This document shows positions 9,107-17,928 of a stretch of DNA of 64,000 nucleotides, piece after piece. Below the pieces are notes generated by a model. That model had not been told where the DNA came from. It saw only the letters and a list, made by a program, of their open reading frames with translations, and did not search any database. Numbering within the stretch: position 1 is the first letter of the stretch; every line of letters starts with the position of its first letter. The position numbers and the translations under genes are program-made. Origin of the DNA: Streptomyces griseocarneus (lineage in GTDB: Bacteria; Actinomycetota; Actinomycetes; Streptomycetales; Streptomycetaceae); the NCBI RefSeq assembly GCF_014655595.1, contig NZ_BNBL01000001.1:283290-347289 (forward strand). Direction: 5' to 3'.

Positions 9107-9655
9107 CTACGGGGCCCCGCCGAAGTGGAGGAACACCGTCTCCGCGTGGTGCTCGTCCCCCTGGAGGCGGACGTCGAAGCGGTACGAGCGCGGCCGCGCC
9201 GCGTCGTGGGCGGCCAGCAGCGTGGCGCGCCGCTCGGCCGGCAGCGCGGCCAGCAGCGGGTCGTCCCCGGGCGGGCGGACGTAGACGCGGGTGAAGAGGT
9301 GGTGGGGCAGCCCGCGGGCGAAGAGGCACAGCGCCAGGTAGGGCGCCCCGCCCGGCAGCAGGGTGCGCAGCGCGTAGTGGCCGTCCTCGCCGGTGGACAC
9401 GCGTGCGAAGCCGGTGAAGGCGTCCCCGTCACGGCGCGGGCCGGCGGCGGCACCGGCCGGCGAGCCGTCCGGCGCGGCCTGCCAGAACTCCAGCAGCGCG
9501 TCCGGCACCGGCGCGCCCGGGCCGTCGAGGACGTACCCGTGCAGGGTGACCGCGTCGGGGTGGCCGGCGGGGGCGAGGTCGGCGCCGCCGGGGAAGGGCA
9601 GGGCCATGGCGAAGTAGGGCCCGATGGTCTGGGAGGGCGTGGGGGCCAGCGGCAT
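9107..9655 (-). CDS. pcaG: Protocatechuate 3,4-dioxygenase alpha subunit
   Basis: Alpha chain of the intradiol ring-cleaving dioxygenase that opens protocatechuate to 3-carboxy-cis,cis-muconate. The 182 residues have the normal alpha-chain opening PTPSQTIGPYFAMAL and a core GYVLDGPGAPVPDALLEFWQA. As expected for the alpha chain, the iron ligands are not present and must come from PcaH. The start codon lies one base after the pcaH stop, so the subunits are translationally coupled and made in equal amounts. Confidence 0.93.
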   Translation of the reverse strand: MPLAPTPSQTIGPYFAMALPFPGGADLAPAGHPDAVTLHGYVLDGPGAPVPDALLEFWQAAPDGSPAGAAAGPRRDGDAFTGFARVSTGEDGHYALRTLLPGGAPYLALCLFARGLPHHLFTRVYVRPPGDDPLLAALPAERRATLLAAHDAARPRSYRFDVRLQGDEHHAETVFLHFGGAP

Positions 9656-9656
9656 G

Positions 9657-10400
9657 TCAGCGGCCCCCCTGCGCGGGGACGGACGCGGGGGCCGTCCAGG
9701 TGGCGGCCGGACCGTCCAGAACGATGTCCCAGTGGTAGCCGAGCGAGAGCTCCGGTTCGTTCAGGTCGGGGTCGTAGACGGCGACCAGCCGGCGCCGGGC
9801 GTCCGGGTCGGGGAGGGCGTTGCGGATGGCGTCGTAGGGCAGCAGCGGGTCGTTCGGGAAGTACATCTGGGTCACCAGGCGCTGGGTGAAGGCCGTGCCG
9901 AACAGGGAGAAGTGCAGGTGGGCGGGGCGCCAGGCGTGGGGGTGGGAGGCCCAGGGGTAGGCGCCGGGCCGGATGGTGGTGAAGCGGTAGCGGCCGCTGT
10001 CGTCGGTCAGGCACCGGCCGGTGCCCGTGAAGTTGGGGTCGAGCGGGGCCCGGCGGTCGTCGAGGCGGTGGGCGTAGCGGCCGGCGGCGTTGGCCTGCCA
10101 CAGCTCCACCAGCTGGCCGCGCACCGGACGGCCCCTGCCGTCCAGGACCCGGCCGCTGACGGTGATGCGCTCGCCCAGCGGCTCGCCCGGGTGCTGCCGC
10201 GTCAGGTCCGCGTCGAACGGGCCGACGTCACGGGTGCCGAAGAGCGGGCCGGCCAGCTCGACCGCGCCGGGGGCGAGGACGACCGGCACCGGTGGCTGCC
10301 GGGGTCTGCGCTCGACGACGCCGACGTACGCCGGCGCCTCGCCGAAGCCGTCCACACGCCGGGTCTCTCGCCGTTCCCGTGCCGGTCCGTTCGCTGCCAT
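9657..10400 (-). CDS. pcaH: Protocatechuate 3,4-dioxygenase beta subunit
   Basis: Iron-bearing beta chain (247 residues) of the dioxygenase. The Fe(III) ligands can be placed by family comparison: the tyrosine in GRYAHRLDD, the tyrosine in PGAYPW, and the two histidines in RPAHLHF, so the enzyme should be active. LVELWQANAAG and APLDPNFTGTGRC are family hallmarks. It lies 94 bases downstream of pcaF and is followed immediately by pcaG. In other Streptomyces the order is pcaIJFHGBL; here only F, H and G are seen, so the later ring steps and the CoA transferase must be elsewhere or missing. Confidence 0.94.
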   Translation of the reverse strand: MAANGPARERRETRRVDGFGEAPAYVGVVERRPRQPPVPVVLAPGAVELAGPLFGTRDVGPFDADLTRQHPGEPLGERITVSGRVLDGRGRPVRGQLVELWQANAAGRYAHRLDDRRAPLDPNFTGTGRCLTDDSGRYRFTTIRPGAYPWASHPHAWRPAHLHFSLFGTAFTQRLVTQMYFPNDPLLPYDAIRNALPDPDARRRLVAVYDPDLNEPELSLGYHWDIVLDGPAATWTAPASVPAQGGR

Positions 10401-10494
10401 GGCCTTGCCCTACCCCGGTCCGGCACCCGTGATCCCCGCCCGGACGGCCGTTATCGGTCAGGCTCGCCGGGGCGCGGCCGGCCGGGGCGGGCGG

Positions 10495-11688
10495 TCAGCG
10501 CTCGAGGACGAGGGCCTGGCCCTGACCGACGCCGATGCACAGCGCCGCCATCCCCGTGCCCGACCCGGCGGCCGCCAGCTGGTGGGCGACCGAGCCCGCC
10601 AGCCGGGCCCCGGAGCAGCCCAGCGGGTGGCCGATCGCGATCGCCCCGCCGCGCGGGTTGACGACGTCCGGGTCGAGCTCCGGCCACTCGGCCAGGCAGC
10701 CCAGCGCCTGCGCGGCGAAGGCCTCGTTGAGCTCGAGGACCGCGAGGTCGGCGAAGGTGCGGCCGGCCGCGGCCAGCGCCCGCCGCGCCGCCTCCACGGG
10801 ACCGAGCCCGTAGAGGTCCGGCTCGATGCCGGTGACGGCCGACGCCCGCACGCGGGCCAGCGGCTCCCGGCCCGTGGCCGCGAGGCCCGCCTCGTCGCAC
10901 AGCAGCAGGGCCGCGGCGCCGTCGTTCAGCGGCGAGGAATTGCCCGCGGTGACCGTGCCGCCGTCCATGCGGAACGCGGGCTGCAGCGCGGACAGCGCCT
11001 CGAGGGAGGTGCTGTCGCGGATGCACTCGTCGCGGGTCAGGTCCACCCCGGGCAGCGGCACGACCTCGCCGTCGTAGGCCCCCTCCTTCCAGGCCCGCGC
11101 GGCCTTCTCGTGGCTGGCCAGCGCGAACGCGTCCTGGCTCGCCCGGGTGATGCCGTGCCTGTCGGCGATGCGCTCCGCGCCCTCGCCGAGGGAGACGGTC
11201 CAGCGCGGGGGCATCCGCGGGTTCGTCATCCGCCAGCCGAGCGTGGTCGAGTACATCTCCTGGGGGCCCGCGGGGAAGGCCCGGTCGGGCTTGCGCATCA
11301 CCCAGGGGGCGCGGCTCATCGACTCCACGCCGCCCGCGATCACCACGGAGGCGTCGCCGACCGCGATGGCGCGGTAGGCCTGGACGACCGCCTCCAGGCC
11401 CGAGGCGCACAGCCGGTTGACGGTCGCACCCGGCACGGTCACCGGCAGCCCGGCCAGCAGCACGGCCATGCGGGCCACGTCGCGGTTCTCCTCGCCGGCG
11501 CCGTTGGCGTTGCCGAGCACCACGTCGTCGACGCGGGCCGGGTCCAGGGCGGGCGAGCGGTCGACCAGCGCCCGTACGACGTGGGCCGCGAGGTCGTCGG
11601 GACGTACGCGGGAGAGGGCGCCGCCGTACTTGCCGACCGGGGTGCGGACGGCGTCGACGATGTACACATCCCGGATGCGGTCGTTCAT
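10495..11688 (-). CDS. pcaF: Beta-ketoadipyl-CoA thiolase
   Basis: A 397-residue thiolase giving succinyl-CoA and acetyl-CoA in the last step of the beta-ketoadipate pathway. The nucleophilic cysteine is in VNRLCASGLEAV, the histidine in AIGHPLGCSGARL and the second cysteine in ALCIGVGQG. It opens with RDVYIVDAVRTPVGKYGGALS, typical of PcaF/PaaJ. The assignment as PcaF rather than a general acetyl-CoA acetyltransferase depends on the adjoining pcaH and pcaG. It is the first gene of the minus-strand group and is divergent from hemG, with a 114-base intergenic region that must hold both promoters. Confidence 0.85.
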   Translation of the reverse strand: MNDRIRDVYIVDAVRTPVGKYGGALSRVRPDDLAAHVVRALVDRSPALDPARVDDVVLGNANGAGEENRDVARMAVLLAGLPVTVPGATVNRLCASGLEAVVQAYRAIAVGDASVVIAGGVESMSRAPWVMRKPDRAFPAGPQEMYSTTLGWRMTNPRMPPRWTVSLGEGAERIADRHGITRASQDAFALASHEKAARAWKEGAYDGEVVPLPGVDLTRDECIRDSTSLEALSALQPAFRMDGGTVTAGNSSPLNDGAAALLLCDEAGLAATGREPLARVRASAVTGIEPDLYGLGPVEAARRALAAAGRTFADLAVLELNEAFAAQALGCLAEWPELDPDVVNPRGGAIAIGHPLGCSGARLAGSVAHQLAAAGSGTGMAALCIGVGQGQALVLER

Positions 11689-11802
11689 GGGGTCTCCGTC
11701 AACGTTCGGGTGATCGTGTGCGCGCGAGTCTTCGGCCGGGCGCCCGGCGGTGTCAATGGGGTGGCCCCGAGAGGGCCGACGGCGGTCTGAGACAGTGGGG
11801 CC

Positions 11803-13248
11803 ATGAGTTCAGCGCACTCTCCCTCGCGGCACGTGGTGGTCATCGGCGGCGGCATCTCGGGGCTGGCGGCGGCCCACCGGCTGCTGGAGGGCGGTGCGCG
11901 GGTGACGGTCCTGGAGGCGTCGGACCGCGTCGGCGGCAAGCTGTACGCCGGGGGGATCGCGGGCATGCCCGTGGACCTGGGGGCCGAGTCGATGCTGGCG
12001 CGGCGGCCCGAGGCCGTGGGCCTGGCCCGTGCCGTCGGGCTCGGCGACCGGCTGCAACCGCCGGCCACCGCCACGGCGGGCATCTGGTCGCGCGGCGGTC
12101 TGCGCCCCATGCCCAAGGGGCACATGATGGGCGTGCCCGGAGACCTCGCCCCCCTGGCCGCGTCCGGGGTCCTCTCCGACGAGGGCGTCGCCCGGGTCGC
12201 CCGGGACGCCGAGCTGCCGCGCACCGAGGTCGGCGACGACGTCGCCATCGGTGAGTACGTGGCCGCGCGGATGGGCCGCGAGGTCGTCGACCGGCTGGTG
12301 GAGCCCCTGCTCGGCGGCGTGTACGCGGGCGACCCGTACCGGATCTCGATGCGGGCGGCGGTCCCGCAGCTCTTCGAGATCGCCCGCACGCACCGCTCGC
12401 TCATCGAGGGCGTGCGCGAGGCCCAGGCGCGCGCCGCCGCGCGGCCGGCGGCCGACGGCCCGGTCTTCATGGGCCTCGACGGCGGCATCGGCACGCTGCC
12501 GCTCGCCGTCGCGGACGCGGTGCGCGCGGCCGGCGGGGCCGTCCGCACCGGCGCCGAGGTCACCGGGCTCGCCCGTGGCACGGACGGCTGGAGCGTCGCC
12601 CTGGGCGGGGAGACGCTGACGGCCGACGCCGTCGTCGTCGCCGCCCCGGCCGGGCACACGGCCCGTCTGCTCGCCCCCCACGCCCGGGCGGCCGCCGACG
12701 AGCTGGCGGCGGTCGAGTACGCCTCCATGGCCCTGGTGACCATGGCCTTCCGCCGGGACGACGTCGAGGGGCTGCCCGCAGGCAGCGGCTTCCTCGTGCC
12801 GCCCGTCGACGGCCGGAAGATCAAGGCCTCCACGTTCTCCAGCAACAAGTGGCGCTGGAACGCGGACGCCGACCCGGACCTCTTCGTCCTGCGTACCTCG
12901 ATCGGGCGGTTCGGCGACGAGGGCGACCTGGAGCGCGAGGACGCCGAGCTGGTGGCGATGTCCCTCAAGGACCTCGGCGAGGCCGTGGGCCTCGGCGCCA
13001 CGCCGGTGGAGACGCGCGTCACCCGCTGGCACCAGGGGCTGCCGCAGTACCCGGTGGGCCACCTCGACCGGGTCGCCCGCATCCGCGAGCACGTCGCGCG
13101 CCTGCCGGGGCTGCGCGTCTGCGGCGCCGCCTACGACGGCGTGGGCATCCCGGCCTGCGTCTCGAGCGCGCACCGGGCGGCCGACGAGCTTCTCGCGACC
13201 CTGGCCGAGGGCGCGGGGGACGGCAGGGGAGAATGGAGACATGACTGA
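11803..13248 (+). CDS. hemG: HemG/HemY-type porphyrinogen oxidase
   Basis: FAD-dependent oxygen-using porphyrinogen oxidase, 481 residues. In actinobacteria that carry HemQ this enzyme converts coproporphyrinogen III to coproporphyrin III (also named CgoX). The FAD dinucleotide motif is [21 protein letters not shown] at residues 10-30, with the family stretches [20 protein letters not shown] and [17 protein letters not shown]. The C-terminal FAD contact is [18 protein letters not shown]. It overlaps hemQ by eight bases, so the two are co-translated. No signal peptide; likely soluble or membrane-associated. Confidence 0.92.
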   Translation: MSSAHSPSRHVVVIGGGISGLAAAHRLLEGGARVTVLEASDRVGGKLYAGGIAGMPVDLGAESMLARRPEAVGLARAVGLGDRLQPPATATAGIWSRGGLRPMPKGHMMGVPGDLAPLAASGVLSDEGVARVARDAELPRTEVGDDVAIGEYVAARMGREVVDRLVEPLLGGVYAGDPYRISMRAAVPQLFEIARTHRSLIEGVREAQARAAARPAADGPVFMGLDGGIGTLPLAVADAVRAAGGAVRTGAEVTGLARGTDGWSVALGGETLTADAVVVAAPAGHTARLLAPHARAAADELAAVEYASMALVTMAFRRDDVEGLPAGSGFLVPPVDGRKIKASTFSSNKWRWNADADPDLFVLRTSIGRFGDEGDLEREDAELVAMSLKDLGEAVGLGATPVETRVTRWHQGLPQYPVGHLDRVARIREHVARLPGLRVCGAAYDGVGIPACVSSAHRAADELLATLAEGAGDGRGEWRHD

Positions 13249-13954
13249 CGCGCAGAAGACCCCGAACGCCGGCAAGAAGGCCAAGGACCTCAACGAGGTC
13301 ATCCGCTACACCCTCTGGTCGGTGTTCAAGCTGCGCGACGTGCTGCCGCAGGACCGCGCCGGCTGGGCCGACGAGGTCGAGGAGCTCTTCGCCCAGCTCG
13401 CCGAGAAGGACGTCACCGTCCGCGGCACCTACGACCTGTCCGGCCTGCGGGCCGACGCCGACGTGATGATCTGGTGGCACTCCGAGACCTCGGACGCCCT
13501 CCAGGACGCGTACAACCGCTTCCGCCGCACCCGGCTGGGCCGCGCGCTGGAGCCGGTGTGGTCGAACATGGCCCTGCACCGCCCCGCCGAGTTCAACAAG
13601 TCGCACATCCCGGCCTTCCTCGCCGACGAGACGCCGCGCGACTACGTCAGCGTCTACCCCTTCGTGCGCTCGTACGACTGGTACCTGCTGCCCGACGAGG
13701 ACCGCCGCCGCATGCTCGCCGACCACGGCAAGATGGCCCGCGGCTACCCCGACGTCCGGGCCAACACGGTCGCCTCGTTCTCGCTGGGCGACTACGAGTG
13801 GATCCTGGCCTTCGAGGCCAACGACCTCTACCGCATCGTCGACCTCATGCGGCACCTCCGCGCCTCCGAGGCACGCATGCACGTCCGCGAAGAGGTGCCG
13901 TTCTACACCGGTCGCCGCAAGGCCGTGGCGGACCTGGTGGCCGGGCTCGCCTGA
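13241..13954 (+). CDS. hemQ: Coproheme decarboxylase HemQ/ChdC
   Basis: A 237-residue chlorite-dismutase-family protein that decarboxylates coproheme to heme b, the final step of the coproporphyrin-dependent pathway. The family markers [10 protein letters not shown] near the N terminus, [15 protein letters not shown] containing the conserved catalytic tyrosine region, [26 protein letters not shown] and [24 protein letters not shown] are all intact; the histidine of RRMLADHGK is the likely proximal-region residue. It overlaps hemG and is followed by a hairpin terminator. Confidence 0.95.
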   Translation: MTDAQKTPNAGKKAKDLNEVIRYTLWSVFKLRDVLPQDRAGWADEVEELFAQLAEKDVTVRGTYDLSGLRADADVMIWWHSETSDALQDAYNRFRRTRLGRALEPVWSNMALHRPAEFNKSHIPAFLADETPRDYVSVYPFVRSYDWYLLPDEDRRRMLADHGKMARGYPDVRANTVASFSLGDYEWILAFEANDLYRIVDLMRHLRASEARMHVREEVPFYTGRRKAVADLVAGLA

Positions 13955-13966
13955 CGCGGACCCGGT

Positions 13967-13990
13967 GGCGGGGCTCTCCTGAGCCCCGCC
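13967..13990. terminator. Hairpin between hemQ and the convergent hydrolase
   Basis: A perfect 10-bp stem (13967-13976 with 13981-13990) and TCCT loop, 13 bases past the hemQ stop and 10 bases past the stop of the convergent hydrolase gene, so it can serve both strands. Confidence 0.75.
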
Positions 13991-14000
13991 GGGGGGTTCC

Positions 14001-15581
14001 TTACGTCGTCGCGCGCGGTTCCGCGCGCGGTGCGCAGTAGGCGCGCCGCGCCGGGAGCTTGCCGTCGAGCAGGTACTCCTCCAGGTAGCGGTTGACGCAG
14101 GCGTTGGGGCCGCCGCCGATGCCGTGGGTGCCGGCGCCGCGCTCGGTGACCAGGGCCGAGCCGCCCAGCCTGCGCTGCAGCTCGAGCGCCCCCTGGTACG
14201 GCGTGGCCGCGTCCCGCTCGGCGGCCAGCAGCAGCACGCCCGGCAGCCCGGCCTTCCGGTCGGTCCTGACGTCGAGCGGCTTCTGCTGCGGGCCCTTCCA
14301 GAACGCGCACGGCAGGTTCATGAAGGCGTTGCTCCACGTCTCGAACGGGGCCTTGCGGGCCAGCCGGTCGTTGTCGCGCTCCCACGTCGGCCAGGAGTGC
14401 GGCCATGGGGTGTCGTTGCACTCCACGACGGTGTAGACGGCGTTCTCGTTCTCGGCGGCCCGCGCGCTGTCGGCGTGCGGCGCGGCCAGCGCGATCAGCG
14501 GCTTGTCGTCGCCGCGCAGGTACGCCGAGAGCGCCTGGGCGTCGCGGGCCCAATGGCTGTCGGCGTAGCCGGACTTCAGGAAGGCGGACTGCAGCTGGCC
14601 CGGGCCCACCGTGCCGCCCGCGGGCCGCTTGGACAGGCGCTTGCTCGCCTTCTCGTACGAGGCCAGCACCTCCTGGGGGTTGCGTCCCAGGTGGTAGACG
14701 GCGTGGTGGCGGGCCGCCCAGCGCCGCCAGTCGGCCCAGCGCCGTTCGAAGGCCGCCGACTGGTCGAGGTTGTTGCCGTACCAGACCTTGCGCGGGTCGG
14801 GGTTGACGACGCTGTCGAAGACCATGCGGCGTACGTGGGTGGGGAACATCTCCGCGTACAGGGCCCCGAAGTAGGTGCCGTACGACGCCCCCATGTAGGT
14901 GAGCTTCTTCTCGCCGAGCGCGGCCCGCAGGACGTCGAGGTCGCGGGCGTTGTTGAGGCTGGTGAAGTGGCGCAGGCCGGCGCCGCCCCGGCGGGCGCAG
15001 CCGCGCGCGTACGCCCGGGCCTTGGCGAGCTGCCGCTTCTTGTACGCGTCGGAGGGGTGCTGCGGCGCGTCGGTGGGGCCCTTCTCGAAGCCGGCCGGGT
15101 CCACGCAGGACAGCGGCGCGGAGCGGCCGACGCCGCGCGGGGCGTAGCCGATCAGGTCGTACGCGTCGGAGATGTCGCGCCACTGCGGCAGGCGGGTGAG
15201 CAGGGGGTAGAACATGCCGTTGCCGCCCGGCCCGCCGGGGTTGAAGACGATGGCCCCCTGGCGCTCGTCCTCGTCGCCGGCCGCGCGGGCGCGGCTGACG
15301 GTGAGGCGGATGTGCTTGCCGTTGGGGTGCGCGTAGTCCAGGGGGACGGAGACGGTGCTGCACTCGATGGGGTCGGGCAGGCCCTCGACGGCCGGGCAGT
15401 CGCCGAAGTCGATGCCCTTGGCGGCGGCCCGGTGGGCGGCCACGGCCACGCCCCGGGCCTCGGCGAGGCCGGGGTCCAGGGCGTGGGCGGGGGCGGCGGG
15501 CAGTCCGGTGAGCCCGGTGAGGATCAGAGATCCGAGGGTTCCGTACAGGGCTGCTGATCTCACGGGGGAATATCCCTTCAT
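14001..15581 (-). CDS. Secreted alpha/beta hydrolase, tripeptidyl-aminopeptidase-like
   Basis: Exported serine hydrolase of about 526 residues in the family of Streptomyces tripeptidyl aminopeptidases. An N-terminal signal peptide ends near PAAPAHA. The oxyanion stretch VFNPGGPGGNG precedes the nucleophile elbow GASYGTYFG; the acid is probably in AAERDAATPY and the base histidine in GAGTHGIGG, with the C-terminal TAP-like domain containing LLDGKLPARRAYC. Cysteine pairs agree with an extracytoplasmic location. I used the ATG giving MKGYSPVRSA; a GTG six codons later with AAGGGA upstream is equally plausible. It is a lone gene. Natural peptide substrates are unknown. Confidence 0.85.
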   Translation of the reverse strand: MKGYSPVRSAALYGTLGSLILTGLTGLPAAPAHALDPGLAEARGVAVAAHRAAAKGIDFGDCPAVEGLPDPIECSTVSVPLDYAHPNGKHIRLTVSRARAAGDEDERQGAIVFNPGGPGGNGMFYPLLTRLPQWRDISDAYDLIGYAPRGVGRSAPLSCVDPAGFEKGPTDAPQHPSDAYKKRQLAKARAYARGCARRGGAGLRHFTSLNNARDLDVLRAALGEKKLTYMGASYGTYFGALYAEMFPTHVRRMVFDSVVNPDPRKVWYGNNLDQSAAFERRWADWRRWAARHHAVYHLGRNPQEVLASYEKASKRLSKRPAGGTVGPGQLQSAFLKSGYADSHWARDAQALSAYLRGDDKPLIALAAPHADSARAAENENAVYTVVECNDTPWPHSWPTWERDNDRLARKAPFETWSNAFMNLPCAFWKGPQQKPLDVRTDRKAGLPGVLLLAAERDAATPYQGALELQRRLGGSALVTERGAGTHGIGGGPNACVNRYLEEYLLDGKLPARRAYCAPRAEPRATT

Positions 15582-15729
15582 ATGCAATACGGCAAAAGGG
15601 ATAATTCGGAAAGCGGAAGGCGAAGTAAAGCACTGGGTGCGATGTCGGACGGGAATGCGCCCGAAGAGAGCCCGCGCCCGGTGCCGAAGGCCGCCCGTCT
15701 GTCCGCCGTCCTCCGTGGCCGGCCGCCCG

Positions 15730-16758
15730 TCAGCCGCAGCGGCGGCCGCCGTTGATGCAGCGCACGGCGGTGTCCATGAGCCGCTCCGGCATGACGTTGG
15801 CGAAGTCGGCGTGGTCCGTGACGGGCTTGCGCAGCTGCTCGGGGAAGCTGTCGACGGCGAACACCGGTCCCTGGGGCACGCTGTAGGTCAGCTCCATCCG
15901 CAGCTGCGGCACGGGCCGGAAGCCGCCGGCGCAGCGGCCGGTCCGCGGGTCCGGGAAGACGATGTGCGCGCGGTGGTCGCCGCTGTCGGTGTTCCGGCCG
16001 TCCCAGCAGCTGGGGAAGTCCAGCAGCCGTACGACCTTGCTGCCGCGCGGGCAGAGCGGGTACGCGTCCGTGAAGTGCCGGCCGGCGACGCCCGTGCAGC
16101 CCCAGCGGGCCCGGGCGTTGCCGGGGCCGGAGGTGAACGCCTTGGCGTCGCCGGTGATCACCCGCAGCCCGGGCGGCATGGCGGCGACCTTGGCCGCCGG
16201 GTTGCCGCGGAACGTGAGGGAGGCGCTGTCGGGGGTCAGCACGCGGCCGGTGTTGCCGTCGCGGCTCTCGGCGCCCTTCTCGCCGGTCAGACGCAGGACC
16301 GGCCAGAAGTAGGCGGACTTGTCGCCCTGGGCGCAGGTGGTGCCCGCGGCGCGCAGCGAGGCGTCGGTGGAGAAGGCGTCGGTGGAGCGGTTGCCGACGT
16401 AGTCGTGCAGGTGGTGGGCGCCGTTGGTGACGCCCGGCGTGACGATGAAGTTGTCGGGGTTGCGGTGGCCGTTCTCGTTGCGGCCGCAGCGGGTGGTGAA
16501 GACGCCGGTGGAGGCGGAGGCCTGGTTCCGGGGCGGCGGCGCGTCGGGGCGGGCGCGGCGGATGTCGGCGAAGTCGGTGGGGGAGGGGCCCGCGTGGGTG
16601 TGACTGTCAGTGGGGGGTGTCACTCTGGGTGACGAGGTCGGGCGGGCGGAGGCGCTGCCGGTCACGGCGGCGAACGTGCCCGCCGAGCCGAGCAGCGCCA
16701 GTAAGGCGATGACGATCAGGTGCTTGGCGCCCAGTCGGCGCCGGTGACTGGCCGGCAT
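15730..16758 (-). CDS. Secreted DUF1996 protein
   Basis: A 342-residue exported protein with an N-terminal signal or anchor (HLIVIALLALLGSAGTFAAV, residues about 13-32), a Ser/Pro/Thr-rich linker, then a DUF1996 domain from about residue 85, recognisable from HLHDYVGNRSTDAFST, SAYFWPVLR, FPSCWDGRNTDS and QGPVFAVDSFPEQLR. DUF1996 proteins occur in fungi and actinobacteria and are suspected to be carbohydrate-related, but no activity is established to my knowledge. It starts five bases after the DUF4142 gene ends, so the two are one transcription unit and probably function together at the cell surface. Confidence 0.82.
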   Translation of the reverse strand: MPASHRRRLGAKHLIVIALLALLGSAGTFAAVTGSASARPTSSPRVTPPTDSHTHAGPSPTDFADIRRARPDAPPPRNQASASTGVFTTRCGRNENGHRNPDNFIVTPGVTNGAHHLHDYVGNRSTDAFSTDASLRAAGTTCAQGDKSAYFWPVLRLTGEKGAESRDGNTGRVLTPDSASLTFRGNPAAKVAAMPPGLRVITGDAKAFTSGPGNARARWGCTGVAGRHFTDAYPLCPRGSKVVRLLDFPSCWDGRNTDSGDHRAHIVFPDPRTGRCAGGFRPVPQLRMELTYSVPQGPVFAVDSFPEQLRKPVTDHADFANVMPERLMDTAVRCINGGRRCG

Positions 16759-16763
16759 GGGGA

Positions 16764-17570
16764 TCAGCTCTCTTCGGAGGGAGACGGGGATGAGGGGGAG
16801 AGGGATGGGACCGGGGGCGTGGTCGCGGCCGGGTCCGGGCCGGGGGAGGCCGGTTCGGGTGCGTCGTGGGCGTGGGACGCGGCGGGCGGGAGGGCCGGGG
16901 TCACGGCGGGGGCGGGCGGCGGCCCGGCTCCCCGGCCGGGCGGAGCCGGCGGGGGCGGGCCGGACGCGAGGGCGTCGAAGTCGACCAGCCCGGTCTCCTC
17001 GAGCACCTTCATGTGGTCCAGGACGGTCGTGGCGGCGTCGTCGGCCAGCTCGCGCACCGCGGAGTTGCGGGTGCCCGCGCGCACCTGCCCGACGAGGGCG
17101 AAGACCTTGCCGTGGGCGAAGCGCAGGATGTTGGCGAACTCCCGGTCGTACGCCCCGCCGTGCGCGGCGTCGAGCCGGGTCAGCCAGCGACGCTGCTCGG
17201 CCGTGGGCTGGCTGGGCAGCTCGAGGCCGAGCCGCTGCCCCACGTCGCGCACGTGCTGGTCGAGGGCGGTGTGGCCGTCGACGAGGTGCCGGCCGGCCAG
17301 CTTGACGGCGGCCGTGGTGCCCCGCTCCAGCGCCTGCTGGCCGGCGGGGGTCTCCCAGAGCCCGGCCAGCCGGACCCGTTCGACGAAGTCGCGGTCGGCC
17401 GCGGACAGCGGGCCGAACCGCGTCGGGACGGAACCGGCCGTCGGGTCGGCGGCGGCCGCGCCCGCGGCCGTGCCGGTGCGGTCGGCGTAGGACCAGAGGG
17501 GGAACAGCAGAGCGGCCAGGGTCGCCGTGAGCGCGGTGACGATCAGGCCGGTGCCGGTGAGGGATCGCAT
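16764..17570 (-). CDS. Exported DUF4142 protein with proline-rich tail
   Basis: A 268-residue protein with an N-terminal hydrophobic segment (GLIVTALTATLAALLFPLW, residues 7-25) acting as signal or anchor, a DUF4142 four-helix domain at about 52-195 (LSAADRDFVERVRLAGLWE, HLVDGHTALDQHVRD, HGKVFALVGQVRAGTRN), and a long low-complexity Pro/Ala/Ser tail that could span the cell wall. DUF4142 helical bundles resemble ferritin-like stress proteins, but no metal ligands are obvious here. The ATG has a strong AAGGAGGT site. It leads the two-gene unit with the DUF1996 gene; a weak TTGCCG-16-TAGCGT promoter can be drawn just upstream. Confidence 0.82.
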   Translation of the reverse strand: MRSLTGTGLIVTALTATLAALLFPLWSYADRTGTAAGAAAADPTAGSVPTRFGPLSAADRDFVERVRLAGLWETPAGQQALERGTTAAVKLAGRHLVDGHTALDQHVRDVGQRLGLELPSQPTAEQRRWLTRLDAAHGGAYDREFANILRFAHGKVFALVGQVRAGTRNSAVRELADDAATTVLDHMKVLEETGLVDFDALASGPPPPAPPGRGAGPPPAPAVTPALPPAASHAHDAPEPASPGPDPAATTPPVPSLSPSSPSPSEES

Positions 17571-17928
17571 GGGACCTCCTTGTGCGCGACCGCACGCTAG
17601 AGGCCCGGAACTGATCGGCAAGCGGATTCGGCGGATCCGTGGGCGGGGGCGGGGCCCGGATTCCCGTGCCGGCCTGCGCGTTCGGTCCGTCCGAGAAAAA
17701 CCGGAGGGGAATGTGGGCTGCGTCACGGCGCGGGCAAGGCGGCCCGGGGCGGCGGGGGCGGTTGGTACGTTGTGCGGTTTCGCCGGGGGGCGCGGGGGCG
17801 TGCGCGGGCGGCGCCGGGATGTGGTGAGGCCCCGCGGTCGGGGGGACGCCGCGGGGCCTCACATCACCCAACGGGTGGTCGATTGGGTTGGTTCCCGCGC
17901 TTCTGCGGCAGTATGGCGGGTGGGGGTG
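17571..17928. other. 358-base divergent intergenic region
   Basis: It lies between the DUF4142 gene (minus) and the NERD-like gene (plus). It contains the presumed promoters of both and one strong hairpin at 17824-17862. A 38-codon plus-strand frame at 17711-17827 ends inside the hairpin but has poor initiation signals and is not called as a gene. Nothing else was seen. Confidence 0.6.
17824..17862. terminator. Orphan hairpin in a divergent intergenic region
   Basis: A perfect 14-bp stem (17824-17837 with 17849-17862) around an 11-base loop. It resembles a terminator, yet no convincing gene ends here. It lies 67 bases before the plus-strand NERD-like gene and could be a transcription attenuator or end a small RNA. 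Confidence 0.55.

Noticed and set aside
17711..17827. A 38-codon plus-strand frame ending in the orphan hairpin
   Set aside because: The Shine-Dalgarno-like GGAGGGG abuts the ATG with no spacing and the product is Gly/Arg low complexity.
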